Origin: Desulfobacter hydrogenophilus | GTDB lineage: Bacteria > Desulfobacterota > Desulfobacteria > Desulfobacterales > Desulfobacteraceae | DNA: 64,000 nucleotides | Assembly (NCBI RefSeq): GCF_004319545.1 | Contig: NZ_CP036313.1 | Location: 4,528,501-4,592,500 of the forward strand | Reading direction: 5' to 3' | In this document: positions 7,710-17,483 of the stretch, piece by piece | Position numbering within the stretch: the first letter of the stretch is position 1 | Layout: each line of letters starts with the position of its first letter | Notes under the pieces: model-generated | What the model was told of the DNA's origin: nothing | The model's input: only the letters and a program-made list of their open reading frames with translations | Database searches by the model: none | Translations under genes and position numbers: made by a program

Positions 7710-8385
7710 GTTTTTTTAGTAAGTTGATGAGATCCTATAAAAAATTTTTCATTCCATCTTAAAATTCCGGCGAATCACATGCGATAGACTATGTCTATAA
7801 TTCTGGGCTAAGAGCCTCGCCAGGAAATGCGTTGGCTTGTTTTTCCAGTGCTCAGTGGTTTGCAAAACCCAGGAGCGTGCCTTTGTATTTAAATTGCCCA
7901 GTCCAATTTTTCTGATTTTCAGGATTTTTGAAAATAGGAATTGGGTCCACAATATGTCTATCATTGGACACCCGAACCGATTTAGAATCAGCATTCAATA
8001 ACATAAGCATTGTGGAGGGTATTAAAAATTTTTCATTGAGGACTATGTCATAAACAAAATACCATCAATATCGAATTTAAAAGCCACGACTATTATTAAA
8101 TAGTTTTGATCATCAAGCTGTCCTCTCATGAGACCCTTAATTTAATGTACAAGCTTTATTGTTTATTATTTTTTGAAAATTAAAAGCTTACAAATTTTAC
8201 AATTCCATTAAATTTTTTAACAAATAAAAACTTGATTTTTGGCTCCCAAAATATAATTTTAAACCTTTTTTTAACATGTCTGGACGGTATTAAATCTTTC
8301 CAGATACTGTAAAAAGAAACCCAGGTATCAGGCAAAGGTAATGAATTTGTACGAATCACAAGGGGAAATTTAACTATATTAAAAA
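7710..8385. other. AT-rich gene-free stretch between tyrS leader and fdhE
   Basis: A small minus-strand frame (7749-7994, 81 codons) has no recognisable domain and overlaps a repeat at 7945-8130, so I take it as decayed mobile DNA. The 8130-8385 part is AT-rich and should hold the fdh promoter, but I could not pick one confidently. Confidence 0.4.
7945..8130. repeat. Dispersed repeat, copy 1
   Basis: The stretch containing TATGTCTATCATTGGACACC, GCATTCAATAACATAAGCAT and GTGGAGGGTATT recurs with few differences at 18843-18976 and more weakly to about 19030. Probably the edge of a lost insertion element; no transposase is recognisable. Confidence 0.6.
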
Positions 8386-9279
8386 ATGGAAACTTTAAGC
8401 CAAACAAGAATCATTCTCAGCACTATGGAACGATTGGATTCCCGGGAGCATCTGCCTGCTGATCTTTCAGCACTTTTGGGGAAAACAGCCCTGCTTCAGG
8501 CAGAAAACACAGGCGGCCTTCAGCTTGATTTGTCAGGTATCCCTCTTTCACAAGTCCCGGTCTGTTCTCCCTTGAATTTCTCCCTGGATATGAAAAATTT
8601 TAAAGTCCTGACTGCCCGGATCATGGAGGCTATCCTTGACGAAAGAGACGTCATGCCCGCTTCTATGGTTGATGCGGTAGTTCAGTTTCAAGGGGTGGTT
8701 GAAAAAAAAGGCCTTTCTTTTGAACAAGCCTGGAACGAGATCCAGACCCGTTTTGCCGGCGGTGATTTTTCAGGGCCTGTTTTAAAAAAATGGGAAGAGC
8801 AAATCCCTGACGCACCATCTGCACTACCCTTTCTTGTCATGGCCGCTGCTGCGCCAAGCATTCAAGCAGCAGGGCGTGCCATGGCTGAGGCCAAAGGAAT
8901 TGACCCTGAACAGATCCATGCCGGTGGTGCCTGTCCCGTGTGTGGCAGCCCGCCATATATGCTGGAACTTCGGGGAAAAGAAGGGCAAAGATTTGCCCAC
9001 TGCTCCTTTTGCAGGTTTATCTACCGAATCAGACGGCTGGCCTGTGCCTGTTGCAACATTGACAAGGCGGATCAATTAAGCAATTTTACGGCAGAAGGCG
9101 AATCCGGATTTCAGGTGGAGACCTGCGCCGAGTGCAATACCTATATAAAAACAATTGATTTTCGGGAACTTGACCGAGAAGCTTTCGCCCCACTTAATGA
9201 CCTTGAATCCTTGCCCCTGGACATGCTTGCCGCAAATTACGGCTATAAGCGCATGGCTTTTTCGGCATGGTGCATCTAA
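8386..9279 (+). CDS. fdhE: Formate dehydrogenase accessory protein FdhE
   Basis: A 297-residue cytoplasmic protein. The C-terminal half has four Cys pairs, CPVC, CSFC, CACC and CAEC, the rubredoxin-like iron-binding fold of FdhE. In the known family FdhE binds the catalytic subunit of Tat-exported formate dehydrogenases and is needed for assembly. The gene is immediately followed (38 bases) by fdhA whose product has a Tat signal, which supports the assignment. The ATG at 8386 has only a distant AGGGG upstream, so translation may be weak; the next in-frame Met is 13 codons later. First gene of the fdh locus. Confidence 0.92.
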   Translation: METLSQTRIILSTMERLDSREHLPADLSALLGKTALLQAENTGGLQLDLSGIPLSQVPVCSPLNFSLDMKNFKVLTARIMEAILDERDVMPASMVDAVVQFQGVVEKKGLSFEQAWNEIQTRFAGGDFSGPVLKKWEEQIPDAPSALPFLVMAAAAPSIQAAGRAMAEAKGIDPEQIHAGGACPVCGSPPYMLELRGKEGQRFAHCSFCRFIYRIRRLACACCNIDKADQLSNFTAEGESGFQVETCAECNTYIKTIDFRELDREAFAPLNDLESLPLDMLAANYGYKRMAFSAWCI

Positions 9280-9317
9280 CGATACAGTCCCTTTTAACCC
9301 CATGCAAAGGAGAAGTA

Positions 9318-12300
9318 ATGGACTTAACCCGTAGAAATTTTGTGAAAATGGCCTCTGCCACAGTTGCAGGAATTACAGCGATGCCGGCATTTACCGGCCT
9401 GGGTTGCTCTGCAGTTTCAAAGTCTGCAACGCATGCCAAACAACTGAATCCCAAATGGACGAAACAGACCACATCCATCTGTGCTTTTTGCTCTGTGGGA
9501 TGCGGTCTTCTGGTAAACACGGACCTTGGGACAAAGCGGGCCGTCAACGTTGAAGGGGACCCTGATCATCCCATCAACCAGGGCGCATTATGTGCCAAAG
9601 GTGCGGCCACCATCCAGATGACGGAAAACCCCAAACGGACCCTGACCTGCCTCTACCGGGAACCCTATGGAAAAGCGTTTATCCCCAAGGACTGGGATTG
9701 GTGCAAAAAACGAATTGCCCGTCTGATCAAAGATTCCCGGGATAAATCCTTTGAGGCTAAAAACGATAAAGGCCAAGAAGTCAACCGGACAATGGGAATT
9801 GCCTCCATGGGCTCTGCTGCCATTGACAACGAAGAGTGTCTGGCCATGCACAGCTTTACCCGGTCTTTGGGACTTGTCTATATTGAACACCAGGCCAGGA
9901 TCTGACATAGTGCAACTGTAGCGGCTCTGGGAGAGACGTTTGGACGCGGTGCTATGACCAATCACTGGATTGATTTAAAAAACAGTGACTGTATTTTAAT
10001 TATGGGCAGCAATGCTGCCGAAAATCATCCTATCTCCTTTAAATGGGCCCTGAAGGCCCAGCAGAAAGGGGCTAAAATTATCCATGTGGATCCCCGATTC
10101 ACAAGAACTTCAGCCAAGGCCGATAAATATATGGCCCTACGTTCCGGAACCGATATTGCCGTTCTGGGCGGCTTGATTCGTTATATTCTTGAAAATGAGA
10201 ACTATTTTCTTCCCTATGTAACCGAATATACAAATGCCTCTTTTATCCTGGGTGAGGATTATGAGTTTAAAGATGGTCTTTTCAGCGGTTTCAACGAAAA
10301 GACAAGGATCTATGACAAAGCCACATGGACATTTGAAAAAGATGAGAACGGTCTCCCCAAGCGGGATAAAACACTGAATCATCCCCGGTGTGTGTTGAAT
10401 ATAATGAAAGAACACTATCACCGGTACACCCTTGATAAGGTATCTGCCATATCAGGCCTGTCCAAAAAGGATCTGCTTTATTTTTATCAAACCTATGCGG
10501 CTACCGGTAAACGTGGAAAAGCAGGCACTATCATGTACGCCATGGGCTGGACCCAGCATTCTGTAGGCGTTCAGAATATTCGGGCCATGGCCATGATCCA
10601 GCTGCTTTTGGGTAACATTGGCGTTGCCGGCGGCGGTGTTAATGCGTTACGCGGTGAATGTAATGTGCAAGGTTCCACGGACTATGCCCTGCTTTTCCAT
10701 ATTCTGCCCGGTTATATCAAAACACCGGTGGCCGGCCTGGATACCCTGGAGGCCTATAACAATGCCTTTACGCCGAAAAACAATGACCCTGAAAGTGCCA
10801 ACTGGTGGCAGAATTACCCGAAATACTCGGCCAGTTTGATCAAGGCCATGTATTCGGATGATAAGATCGAGGAAGCTTACCGGTATCTTCCCAAGTTAGA
10901 CAGCCTCTCTTCGGATAAATACTCCTGGATTCCCCTGATTCATCGCATGTGGGAAGGCAAATTTTCAGGGGCGTTGATATGGGGAATGAATCCCGCCTGT
11001 TCAGGTCCTGATTCTGTGAAAACCCGTGAGGCCATCAGTAAACTTGACTGGATGGTCAATGTAAACCTTTTCCAGTGTGAAACTAGCGATTTCTGGAAAG
11101 GGCCGGGAATGAATCCTGAAGAAATCAAAACAGAGACGTTTTATATCCCCTGCGCTTCAGCCATTGAAAAGGACGGATCGGTCTCCAACTCCGGCCGATG
11201 GTGTCAGTGGCGGTATCAAGGGCCCGAGGCGCCCAAAGGGATTCTCTCGGATGGGCACTACTTCCATGAGTTGTGGGAAGAGGTTGCCAAACTTTACGAG
11301 AAGGAGGGCGGGGCATTTCCTGAGCCCATTACCCGTTTAAGCTTCAACAATATGTGTAAAAAGGACGCCCACGGTCATTACCATTTCAGTGCCGATCAGA
11401 CTGCAAAGCTGGCCAACGGCTGGTTTACCCGGGATGTGACCATAAAAGGGAAATCCTTTAAAAAAGGACAGCAGGTTCCCTCTTTTGCTTATCTGATGGA
11501 TGACGGCTCCACCACATCGGGTAACTGGCTCTATTGCAACTCTTACACGGATGCCGGGAATATGGCCCAGAGACGCGATCCTTCCCAGACAGAAGATCAG
11601 GCTCGCATCGGTCTTTATCCCAATTGGACCTGGTGCTGGCCGGTTAACCGAAGAATCTTATACAACCGCGCGTCTGTTGATCTTCAAGGAAAGCCCTGGA
11701 ACAAGGAAAAGGCTGTTATTGCATGGGATGGAGAGACCTGGAAGGGCGATGTCCCGGACGGTGGATGGGCGCCGGGTACACGGCATCCCTTTATCATGCG
11801 CAAAAACGGTTTTGGACAGCTGTTTGGACCTGGGCGTGCGGATGGACCTTTGCCGGAACATTATGAACCCCTTGAGTGTCCTGTTCATAGCCATCCCTTC
11901 TCTTCTCAGCTCAACAATCCCGTCTCCATAGAGGTGGGCAATGAGAAAAAGGCCGCATGCGATGCAAGGTTCCCCTTTGTGGCCAGTACCTACCGGGTAA
12001 CTGAACACTGGCAGACCGGCTCCATGACCCGGTGGATGTCATGGCTTGTGGAAGCGGAACCCCAGATGTTTGTGGAGATCAGCCCCCAGTTGGCCAAGCT
12101 CCGGGGTATTAAAAATGGGGATCGGGCCATGGTTGAAAGTGTTCGCGGTTCTTTATGGGCCATAGCCATGGTGACCGAGCGTATTCAGCCTTTCAACATT
12201 GACGGTAATGAAATCCACATGGTGGGCATGCCCTGGCATTATGGATGGATTGCCCCCTTGAATGGCGGTGATTCAGCCAATATTGTGACCCCTAACGTGG

Positions 12301-12380
12301 GTGATCCCAATACAGGTATTCCCGAGTATAAGGCCTTTATGGTTAACCTGCGCAAGTGGAAAGAGGGAGATAAATTATGA
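9318..12380 (+). CDS. fdhA: Formate dehydrogenase catalytic subunit, selenocysteine-containing, Tat-exported
   Basis: The reading frame is interrupted by an in-frame TGA at 9903-9905 in the context EHQARI-U-HSATVA, the active-site selenocysteine of molybdenum/tungsten formate dehydrogenases; read through, the protein has 1020 residues with Sec196. A twin-arginine signal (TRRNFVKMAS) starts the protein, then a [4Fe-4S] motif C55, C58, C62, C92, then the molybdopterin domains and a C-terminal dinucleotide-binding domain. It oxidises formate to CO2 in the periplasm, passing electrons through FdhB to cytochrome c3. ATG 9318 has AAAGGAG before it; an in-frame start at 9267 would overlap fdhE and bury the Tat signal. 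Ends overlapping fdhB by four bases. Confidence 0.96.
9903..9945 (+). promoter_or_regulatory. UGA-Sec codon and presumed SECIS of fdhA
   Basis: TGA at 9903 is followed at once by bases that must form the SelB-binding SECIS in bacteria. I infer the element from position and the conserved HSATVA context; I did not resolve its fold. Confidence 0.6.
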
Positions 12381-13135
12381 ATGGTAAAAGTTTTTTCGTA
12401 GATTTAACCCTGTGCACCGCATGCCGGGGATGCCAGGTGGCCTGCAAGCAGTGGAAAGACCTGCCTGCTGAACAGACGCGCAATGTCGGCTCCCACCAAA
12501 ATCCTCAGGATCTGTCTGCTCATACCCTGAAACTGGTCCGGTTTAAAGAGGTTCGGGATAAAAAAGGAGAGCTTAGATGGAATTTTTTCCCGGAACAGTG
12601 CCGGCACTGCATTGAACCGCCCTGCAAATATATGCTTAATATGTACAAGTCCAATGCTGTGACCCATGATTCTAAAACCGGTGCTGTGGTCTACAACGAA
12701 TCGGTCACGTTGAGCAAGAGTGTGGATCTGGCACCGGATCAGTTATGCCCTTACAATGTCCCCCGGAAAAATGAAGAGACCGGGCAGTGGACCAAATGCG
12801 ACATGTGCATTGATCGGGTTCAGCAAGGCTTGAAGCCGGCATGTGTGACGGCCTGCCCCACGGGCACCATGAATTTTGGTGACCGGGATGCCATGCTGGA
12901 AATGGCCGGAAAACGTTTAGAAGCGGTTAAAAAGACCCATCCCAACGCATTTCTGGCAGATCCGGAAGATGTACGGGTGATCTATCTTTGCCAATCAGAT
13001 GCCGATGATTATGCCTCCCATGTTGTGGCACAGGCAGCGCATAAACAGGCTATTTGGGCCCAGGTCCGGCCTGCTGAGCAGACCCGGCGGCAATTTCTCA
13101 CAGGACAGTTCAAATTTGGCAATAATCGTGGATAA
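12377..13135 (+). CDS. fdhB: Formate dehydrogenase iron-sulfur subunit
   Basis: A 252-residue ferredoxin-type subunit. Cys clusters begin at C13, C16, C19, C23 (LCTACRGCQVACKQW), followed by CRHCIEPPC, CDMC and CVTACPTG, giving up to four [4Fe-4S] clusters as in FdhB of Desulfovibrio. There is no transmembrane anchor, so with FdhA it should form a soluble periplasmic complex, carried out by the Tat signal of FdhA. Start overlaps the fdhA stop (ATGA), indicating coupled translation. The tetraheme cytochrome directly downstream is the likely electron acceptor. Confidence 0.94.
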   Translation: MNGKSFFVDLTLCTACRGCQVACKQWKDLPAEQTRNVGSHQNPQDLSAHTLKLVRFKEVRDKKGELRWNFFPEQCRHCIEPPCKYMLNMYKSNAVTHDSKTGAVVYNESVTLSKSVDLAPDQLCPYNVPRKNEETGQWTKCDMCIDRVQQGLKPACVTACPTGTMNFGDRDAMLEMAGKRLEAVKKTHPNAFLADPEDVRVIYLCQSDADDYASHVVAQAAHKQAIWAQVRPAEQTRRQFLTGQFKFGNNRG

Positions 13136-13156
13136 CCCAAGGATATAAGGAGATAG

Positions 13157-13609
13157 ATGATGAAAAATAAAATATATATACTTCTGACTGCAGCCCTTAT
13201 AACTTTGGGGCTCTGCCTGCATGTTCAGGCTGACGAAGGCATGCAAAAGACCTTTGAAGCACCTGAAGACGACCTGGAAATTAACTATATAAAAGGACAC
13301 AGCAGCAAGAATTTGTCGGTAACCTTCAACCACTCAAGCCATGAAAGTTTTGAGTGTATTGACTGTCACCACAAGATGGAAGAGCTCAAAGGAGAAGCCT
13401 CTCCCCGAAGCTGCGCCGCCTGTCACAATAACTTCAGCCCCGATAATCTCGAGGGCGACAAAAGCTATTTTAAGGCGATGCACCAGATCAGTTTTACGCA
13501 GGCCCAAAACCGCTCATGTCTGGGGTGTCATACCGACGAGATGGGTAAGGATGACAAGGATATGACCGGATGTAACGCTTCAGCCTGTCACTCTGAAGGT
13601 ATTCGCTGA
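13157..13609 (+). CDS. Tetraheme cytochrome c3
   Basis: A 150-residue secreted protein: signal peptide (MMKNKIYILLTAALITLGL, cleavage near QADE), then heme motifs CIDCH (67-71), CAACH (86-90), CLGCH (121-125) and CNASACH (139-145). The last has four residues between the cysteines, the CX4CH spacing seen in class III cytochromes. Additional His residues (FNHSSHE, HHK, AMHQ) can supply the second axial ligands. It probably accepts electrons from FdhAB in the periplasm. AAGGAGATAG before ATG is a good ribosome site, and the gene is 21 bases after fdhB. Confidence 0.93.
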   Translation: MMKNKIYILLTAALITLGLCLHVQADEGMQKTFEAPEDDLEINYIKGHSSKNLSVTFNHSSHESFECIDCHHKMEELKGEASPRSCAACHNNFSPDNLEGDKSYFKAMHQISFTQAQNRSCLGCHTDEMGKDDKDMTGCNASACHSEGIR

Positions 13610-13693
13610 TCCAATTGGATCAGCGGGCGGTCTTTTTTATAATTCTTCAGACCTTTTCTTGAGCCCCGGTCCGATGCCGGGGCTCTTTTTTTC
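13605..13693 (+). terminator. Tandem terminators after cytochrome c3
   Basis: First, a perfect palindrome GCTGATCCAATTGGATCAGC overlapping the stop codon and followed by GGTCTTTTTTAT. Second, GAGCCCCGG at 13661-13669 pairing with CCGGGGCTC, then TTTTTTT. They end the fdhEAB-c3 transcript, so fdhD and mobA may need their own promoter or readthrough. Confidence 0.85.
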
Positions 13694-13746
13694 CGCCTGA
13701 AAAGCTGGAAAGAACGATAATCATAACCAGATAGAGCAATGTTTTT

Positions 13747-14538
13747 ATGGTGATAGAAAACGAGTCAACCCAATTCGATGTTCGTCGATACAGTCAGGGG
13801 CGATTTCACAAGGAAACCTGTCATGTGTCAGTGGACATTACCCTGATTGTTGAGGTTAATGGATTTGAAATAGCTTCACTGCTGTGCACACCCTCCCACA
13901 TAGAGGCTTTGGCCCGGGGATTTCTATTTTCCACCGGGGTGATCCAGCGTGCTGAAGATATTGAATCGCTTGATTTGGAGAAACATGAGCAGATAGTCCG
14001 GGTCAGGGTAAAAACCGTTTCAGGTTCTGAAGGCCAAGGAAAGCCAGTATACCCCTCCGGCGTCGGCAAAGATGTCACCCATGAAGTCCGTGAAAATCAT
14101 CCGGGCCTTTTGCCCATCGCCCCCCATTCAGGCGTTGATCCTGAGGGTTTGATCAAAAATATGGAGTGGCTGCTGCAGTGCTCTGTGCTCCACCGGCAGA
14201 CCGGCGGGGTTCACACTGCAGCCGTGAGCATTGCCAATGCCATGCCCGGATTCCACATTGACGACATCAGCCGTCACAACGCTGTGGACAAGGTCATAGG
14301 CACCCTGCTCATGGACAACACCCCGCCTGAGAATATGGTATTGTTAGTGTCCGGCCGAATTTCCATTGAGGTTCTCCAGAAGGCGGCAACATTTGGAATT
14401 CCTGTCCTGGCTTCACGGGGTGCTCCCACCCGCGAAACAATCCTCATGGCCCAAAAAGCAGGTATCACGGTAGTCGGTTATGCCCGGCCCGATCGGTTTA
14501 CACTGTTTTCACACTCCCAGCGGATTCAAAATATGTGA
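13747..14538 (+). CDS. fdhD: FdhD-like formate dehydrogenase accessory protein, Cys loop missing
   Basis: 263 residues with the FdhD fold landmarks: N-terminal strands, TPSHIEALARGFLFSTGVI, the TGGVHTAAV block, the SRHNAVDKVIG block and GAPTRETILMAQKAGITVVGYAR near the end. FdhD transfers sulfur from IscS to the molybdenum cofactor before its insertion into FdhA. The known catalytic loop carries a CGxCG-type pair; here the matching place reads YPSGVGKD with no cysteine. The remaining cysteines (C25, C47, one in LLQCSVLH) are elsewhere. Either sulfur transfer uses other residues or this copy has only a cofactor-binding role. Placed downstream of fdhB-c3 and upstream of mobA. Confidence 0.88.
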   Translation: MVIENESTQFDVRRYSQGRFHKETCHVSVDITLIVEVNGFEIASLLCTPSHIEALARGFLFSTGVIQRAEDIESLDLEKHEQIVRVRVKTVSGSEGQGKPVYPSGVGKDVTHEVRENHPGLLPIAPHSGVDPEGLIKNMEWLLQCSVLHRQTGGVHTAAVSIANAMPGFHIDDISRHNAVDKVIGTLLMDNTPPENMVLLVSGRISIEVLQKAATFGIPVLASRGAPTRETILMAQKAGITVVGYARPDRFTLFSHSQRIQNM

Positions 14539-14611
14539 GCCGGGATGTTTGATAACCAGATACTTGGGGTTTCGTTCAGACACTATTTAAAAAGAGAGAG
14601 AAAATACAGCA

Positions 14612-15286
14612 TTGGAAAAATTTGACTGCACGGGCGTAATCCTGGCCGGCGGTTGCAATAGCAGACTTCCCGGCATAAAAAAAACATTTCACAAGATAGG
14701 ATCAAAGACCATCATCGAACGAATTATCAGCGTGTTTTCAAAGCTTTTCCCCCAGGTGATTCTGGTGGTCAATGATCCCAGGGATTTTCTGGGTCTGGAT
14801 GCGTTGGTTGTTACGGATATTGACCCGTCCCAGTGTGCCCTTGCAGGGCTTCACGCAGGTCTTTTTTACGCCGATTTTGATTGGAGTTATGTCACGGCCT
14901 GCGACACTCCCTTTGTCAGTGAGAAAATTATCCGGTATCTTTTGGCGCAGCGGGACTATGGCAAACAAATTATCATCCCCAAAACCAGGGGAGGCCTTGA
15001 AATGCTGTCCGCGCTCTATCATAAGTCCTGCCTTCCCCGGGTTGAAACAAACCTGGAAAAACAGGTATTTAAGATCAAAAAAATTTTAAGGCCGAAAAAA
15101 AGTATACAAATCCCGCCCCGGGTGCTGGAATACCTGGACCAGGACATGCGGTTTGCACTTAATGTTAATACGTTACAAGATCTTGAAACTGCCAGAAACT
15201 GGGTTCTAACCCAGGGTGAGCGCAAAGAAGGCAAAGACGGTGATCAAGTTCAAGAAAAAAGTCAAAACAGCACCCCCGGGGAATAA
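14612..15286 (+). CDS. mobA: Molybdenum cofactor guanylyltransferase-like protein
   Basis: 224 residues. The nucleotide-binding signature LAGGCNSRLPGIKK starts at residue 11 and matches the MobA LAGG-x-SRMG-x-xK loop, with ACDTPF later as the metal-binding Asp motif. MobA joins GMP to molybdopterin to give the MGD cofactor that FdhA needs, which fits the location behind fdhD. The only reasonable start is TTG at 14612, just before the conserved loop. The C-terminal tail (about 20 residues, charged, low complexity) is beyond the usual domain. Related nucleotidyltransferases share the fold, but context favours MobA. Confidence 0.85.
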   Translation: MEKFDCTGVILAGGCNSRLPGIKKTFHKIGSKTIIERIISVFSKLFPQVILVVNDPRDFLGLDALVVTDIDPSQCALAGLHAGLFYADFDWSYVTACDTPFVSEKIIRYLLAQRDYGKQIIIPKTRGGLEMLSALYHKSCLPRVETNLEKQVFKIKKILRPKKSIQIPPRVLEYLDQDMRFALNVNTLQDLETARNWVLTQGERKEGKDGDQVQEKSQNSTPGE

Positions 15287-15649
15287 ACCGGTGGAAACGG
15301 GCAATATTAATAATTAAGCACCTATTTTTGCTATCAAAATTAACTGTTTAAGAGAAAGTATCAGGGGCATGTTTCTTAAACATACCATTTCATACCTGAA
15401 AATTTATGTTTAAGCATCACAACGAGCCATTGTTTCAAGTATTTCCCTTAAATATCAAGATATTAGTATGGCCCAACCCCACACACCTCACATCCACCCA
15501 CTTGAAGTGGGTAATCAGTAATGGAAGAGTTGACTCTTTGCTGAGAAATCTTTCATTCACTGAGAAGAAAATATAGAATAGAAAGTGTGGTTACCGGTTT
15601 AAGCCAGGACATCCCGCAGAATAAGGCTACCTGCTCAATGTGGGTTATC
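15287..15649. other. Gene-free stretch with small inverted repeats
   Basis: Contains an imperfect hairpin (TGTTTAAGAGAAA at 15345 with TTTCTTAAACA at 15372) and a short palindrome CCCACTTGAAGTGGG near 15498. No coding potential. Either hairpin may end the mobA transcript, though neither has a strong T-run. Confidence 0.5.
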
Positions 15650-16075
15650 CTATAATTTTTTTGGCAATTCTTTAATAAAAGTTCTTATCTCGTCCCTGAC
15701 CCGTCTATAAATAGCAAGTTTATCCTCTTCATTTTCTAAATTACGGGCTAATTCAGGTGGATTATCAAACGATTGACAAATGATATTTACCTCGGGCGGA
15801 AAACGGGGGCACTGCTGAGCGGCTGTATCGCAAACCGTTATGACCCAGTCAATATCCTCTTGGAGGAAGTCTTTAACCGTATGCGTTTCATGACCAGAAA
15901 TGTCAATATTCTCCTCTTTCATAACTTTAACTGCAAGGGGATCAAGTGACCCTGTAATAATACCTGCCGAAAAAGCATTGAGTTCGTCAGGATGGAGATT
16001 ATGAGCCCACCCCTCAGCCATCTGACTACGACAAGTATTCATTTCACAAACAAAAAGTATATTTTTTTTTGGCAT
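15650..16075 (-). CDS. arsC: Thioredoxin-type arsenate reductase ArsC
   Basis: 141 residues, low-molecular-weight phosphatase fold. The P-loop CEMNTCRS has C10, C15 and R16; the redox pair is C82 and C89 in VITVCDTAAQQCP. These are the same positions as the Cys10/Cys82/Cys89 triad of staphylococcal ArsC, which reduces arsenate to arsenite with thioredoxin. ATG at 16075 is chosen because the protein then starts at the usual MPKKNILFVC; an open frame extends 20 codons further. No arsR or efflux pump is adjacent, so it is a solitary gene, and a tyrosine-phosphatase role cannot be excluded. Confidence 0.88.
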   Translation of the reverse strand: MPKKNILFVCEMNTCRSQMAEGWAHNLHPDELNAFSAGIITGSLDPLAVKVMKEENIDISGHETHTVKDFLQEDIDWVITVCDTAAQQCPRFPPEVNIICQSFDNPPELARNLENEEDKLAIYRRVRDEIRTFIKELPKKL

Positions 16076-16809
16076 AGTAACTTTATCCCCTATTTTTTTA
16101 TATGAAAGTCTGTGTAACCTACACAGATCTTTCAACTTTCGTTGTGGGCTAAACCTTGGTGAAGAATCAGGTCAGCCCTTGGCTGTTATAAAAAACATTT
16201 ATACAATAACGATAGGGGATTAACATCGCAGATAATTATTAGAAAAATATGAGATAACTCAATTTAATTGGAGATTAAATTGATTTTGGTTGAGATTACA
16301 AGCCCCTTTTCTTCATATAGCAGATTCCGGTGATAAATTTATAAATCAGACCGATTACATTTGATGATATTTTCTAATCAAAAAGTGCCTCATTTTGAGG
16401 AAAAGTCGACTCCACAATCTGTCTATTATATGTCGCCGAGAACATTGTGAATAAAGGCGTTGACTACTTCTGCCATTTCTCACCTTTCTAAAATCATTGG
16501 CAGTCCGCTTTTATACCGTGCTTAGTTAACTATGTTATGTGGCAAATTAAAGAAAAAAGACCTTGCAAATCTTTTCAAACAATGATAGTGAGATTTATCC
16601 ATATTTTGTTTCAAATAGTTATACTGATCTGTTTATTCTTACTTTTCATTTTCAGATGTTATCCCGTTAATATAGTTGAATACAAAAGATAAACGGAAAC
16701 CACAAAGCAACTTGTTATGTACTATAAGTTTGTATGGTTTGTATTGTATTTTTTGGAAGGGTATTCGCCCGACCTTTTTATAAATCGACGATAATGAAAG
16801 GAGAACTAA
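16076..16809. other. AT-rich gene-free stretch
   Basis: Over 700 bases without a supportable gene. Base composition is clearly AT-richer than the fdh locus. A strong ribosome site (AAAGGAG) at its right end serves the next gene. No recognised repeat or RNA. Confidence 0.5.
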
Positions 16810-17376
16810 ATGGAGACCAGTACTTCAATCTTCGTTTACGGTGTACCTATCGAAAAAGCACATGATAAGTCACTTGGGCCGATTCTGGAAATGAGCGATG
16901 ACTATCCTTTTTGTGGGATAATCTATTGCGGTTATAAAGCAGGTGATAGTGAAATTCGATTGGCAACCGACCGTTTGTTGTATTTCAAAAAATCGGACGT
17001 AATAAGTGAAGGGACTGTTGAAGGATACACGAGTGAGGGCAAGAAAGTACGAAGCTATGAACTCAGTATAAATGCAGAGGTTTATGAGAAGCAGTTCAAG
17101 CAAATTAGCTTGGGTCAAGAAGTTTCTAAATCTTTTATATTCGCTTCGGCCGTTGCTTCGCCTCCTGGTGGAGGCATTGATCTTTCACAAATTGATAAAA
17201 TGTCCCGTGATGAGTTGCAAAAGTTAGTTGACGAACTCATTCAGACAAAAGCTATTGGGCATATCCCCACCTGGGAATCTATAGCTGGAAGATGCGATAC
17301 ATGGAGACAATCTTATAGAGAAACTCGGTATGACCCATGGTCTAGAAGTGATGCTGCCGGGGCTGATTGCGATTAG
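16810..17376 (+). CDS. Unrecognised 188-residue protein, possible graspetide precursor
   Basis: I do not recognise a family. Residues 1-120 look like a folded, mostly beta domain with two cysteines (FCGIIYC). A short PPGGG linker (about 118-122) leads to an amphipathic helix around 126-148 (KMSRDELQKLVDELIQ), and then a 38-residue tail rich in W, Y, T, S, D and E, with acidic residues at intervals and two Cys, ending ADCD. The tail and the helix before it resemble a leader helix plus core peptide, and an MvdD-like ATP-grasp ligase is the next gene. AAAGGAG before ATG is strong. No signal peptide or membrane segment. Alternative: an unrelated small protein sharing the island. Confidence 0.55.
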   Translation: METSTSIFVYGVPIEKAHDKSLGPILEMSDDYPFCGIIYCGYKAGDSEIRLATDRLLYFKKSDVISEGTVEGYTSEGKKVRSYELSINAEVYEKQFKQISLGQEVSKSFIFASAVASPPGGGIDLSQIDKMSRDELQKLVDELIQTKAIGHIPTWESIAGRCDTWRQSYRETRYDPWSRSDAAGADCD

Positions 17377-17412
17377 AGAAACTAAGTTGTAAAAATTTCA
17401 CTGAAGAGTGAT

Positions 17413-17444
17413 GCTATAGTGATGTTTAATTATGTCACTATAGC
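17413..17444 (+). terminator. Hairpin after the 188-residue gene
   Basis: GCTATAGTGA pairs perfectly with TCACTATAGC over a 12-base loop, 36 bases past the stop, followed by TTATCAATTTTTC. It could attenuate transcription between the putative precursor and the ATP-grasp gene, the usual way to make more precursor than enzyme. Confidence 0.5.
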
Positions 17445-17483
17445 TTATCAATTTTTCATTAAATATTTTATTTTAAATTATAG

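Noticed and set aside
9267..9317. Upstream in-frame start for fdhA
   Set aside because: It would overlap fdhE and place 17 residues before the Tat signal; ATG 9318 has a clear AAAGGAG.
9267..9905. Short protein ending at TGA 9905 as a separate gene
   Set aside because: Homology continues directly after the TGA (HSATVAALGETFGRGAMTNHW), so TGA is selenocysteine and the two frames are one gene.
8386..15286. Uninterrupted six-gene fdh operon
   Set aside because: Two good terminators at 13605-13693 separate fdhD-mobA from fdhEAB-c3, so a single transcript is not assumed.
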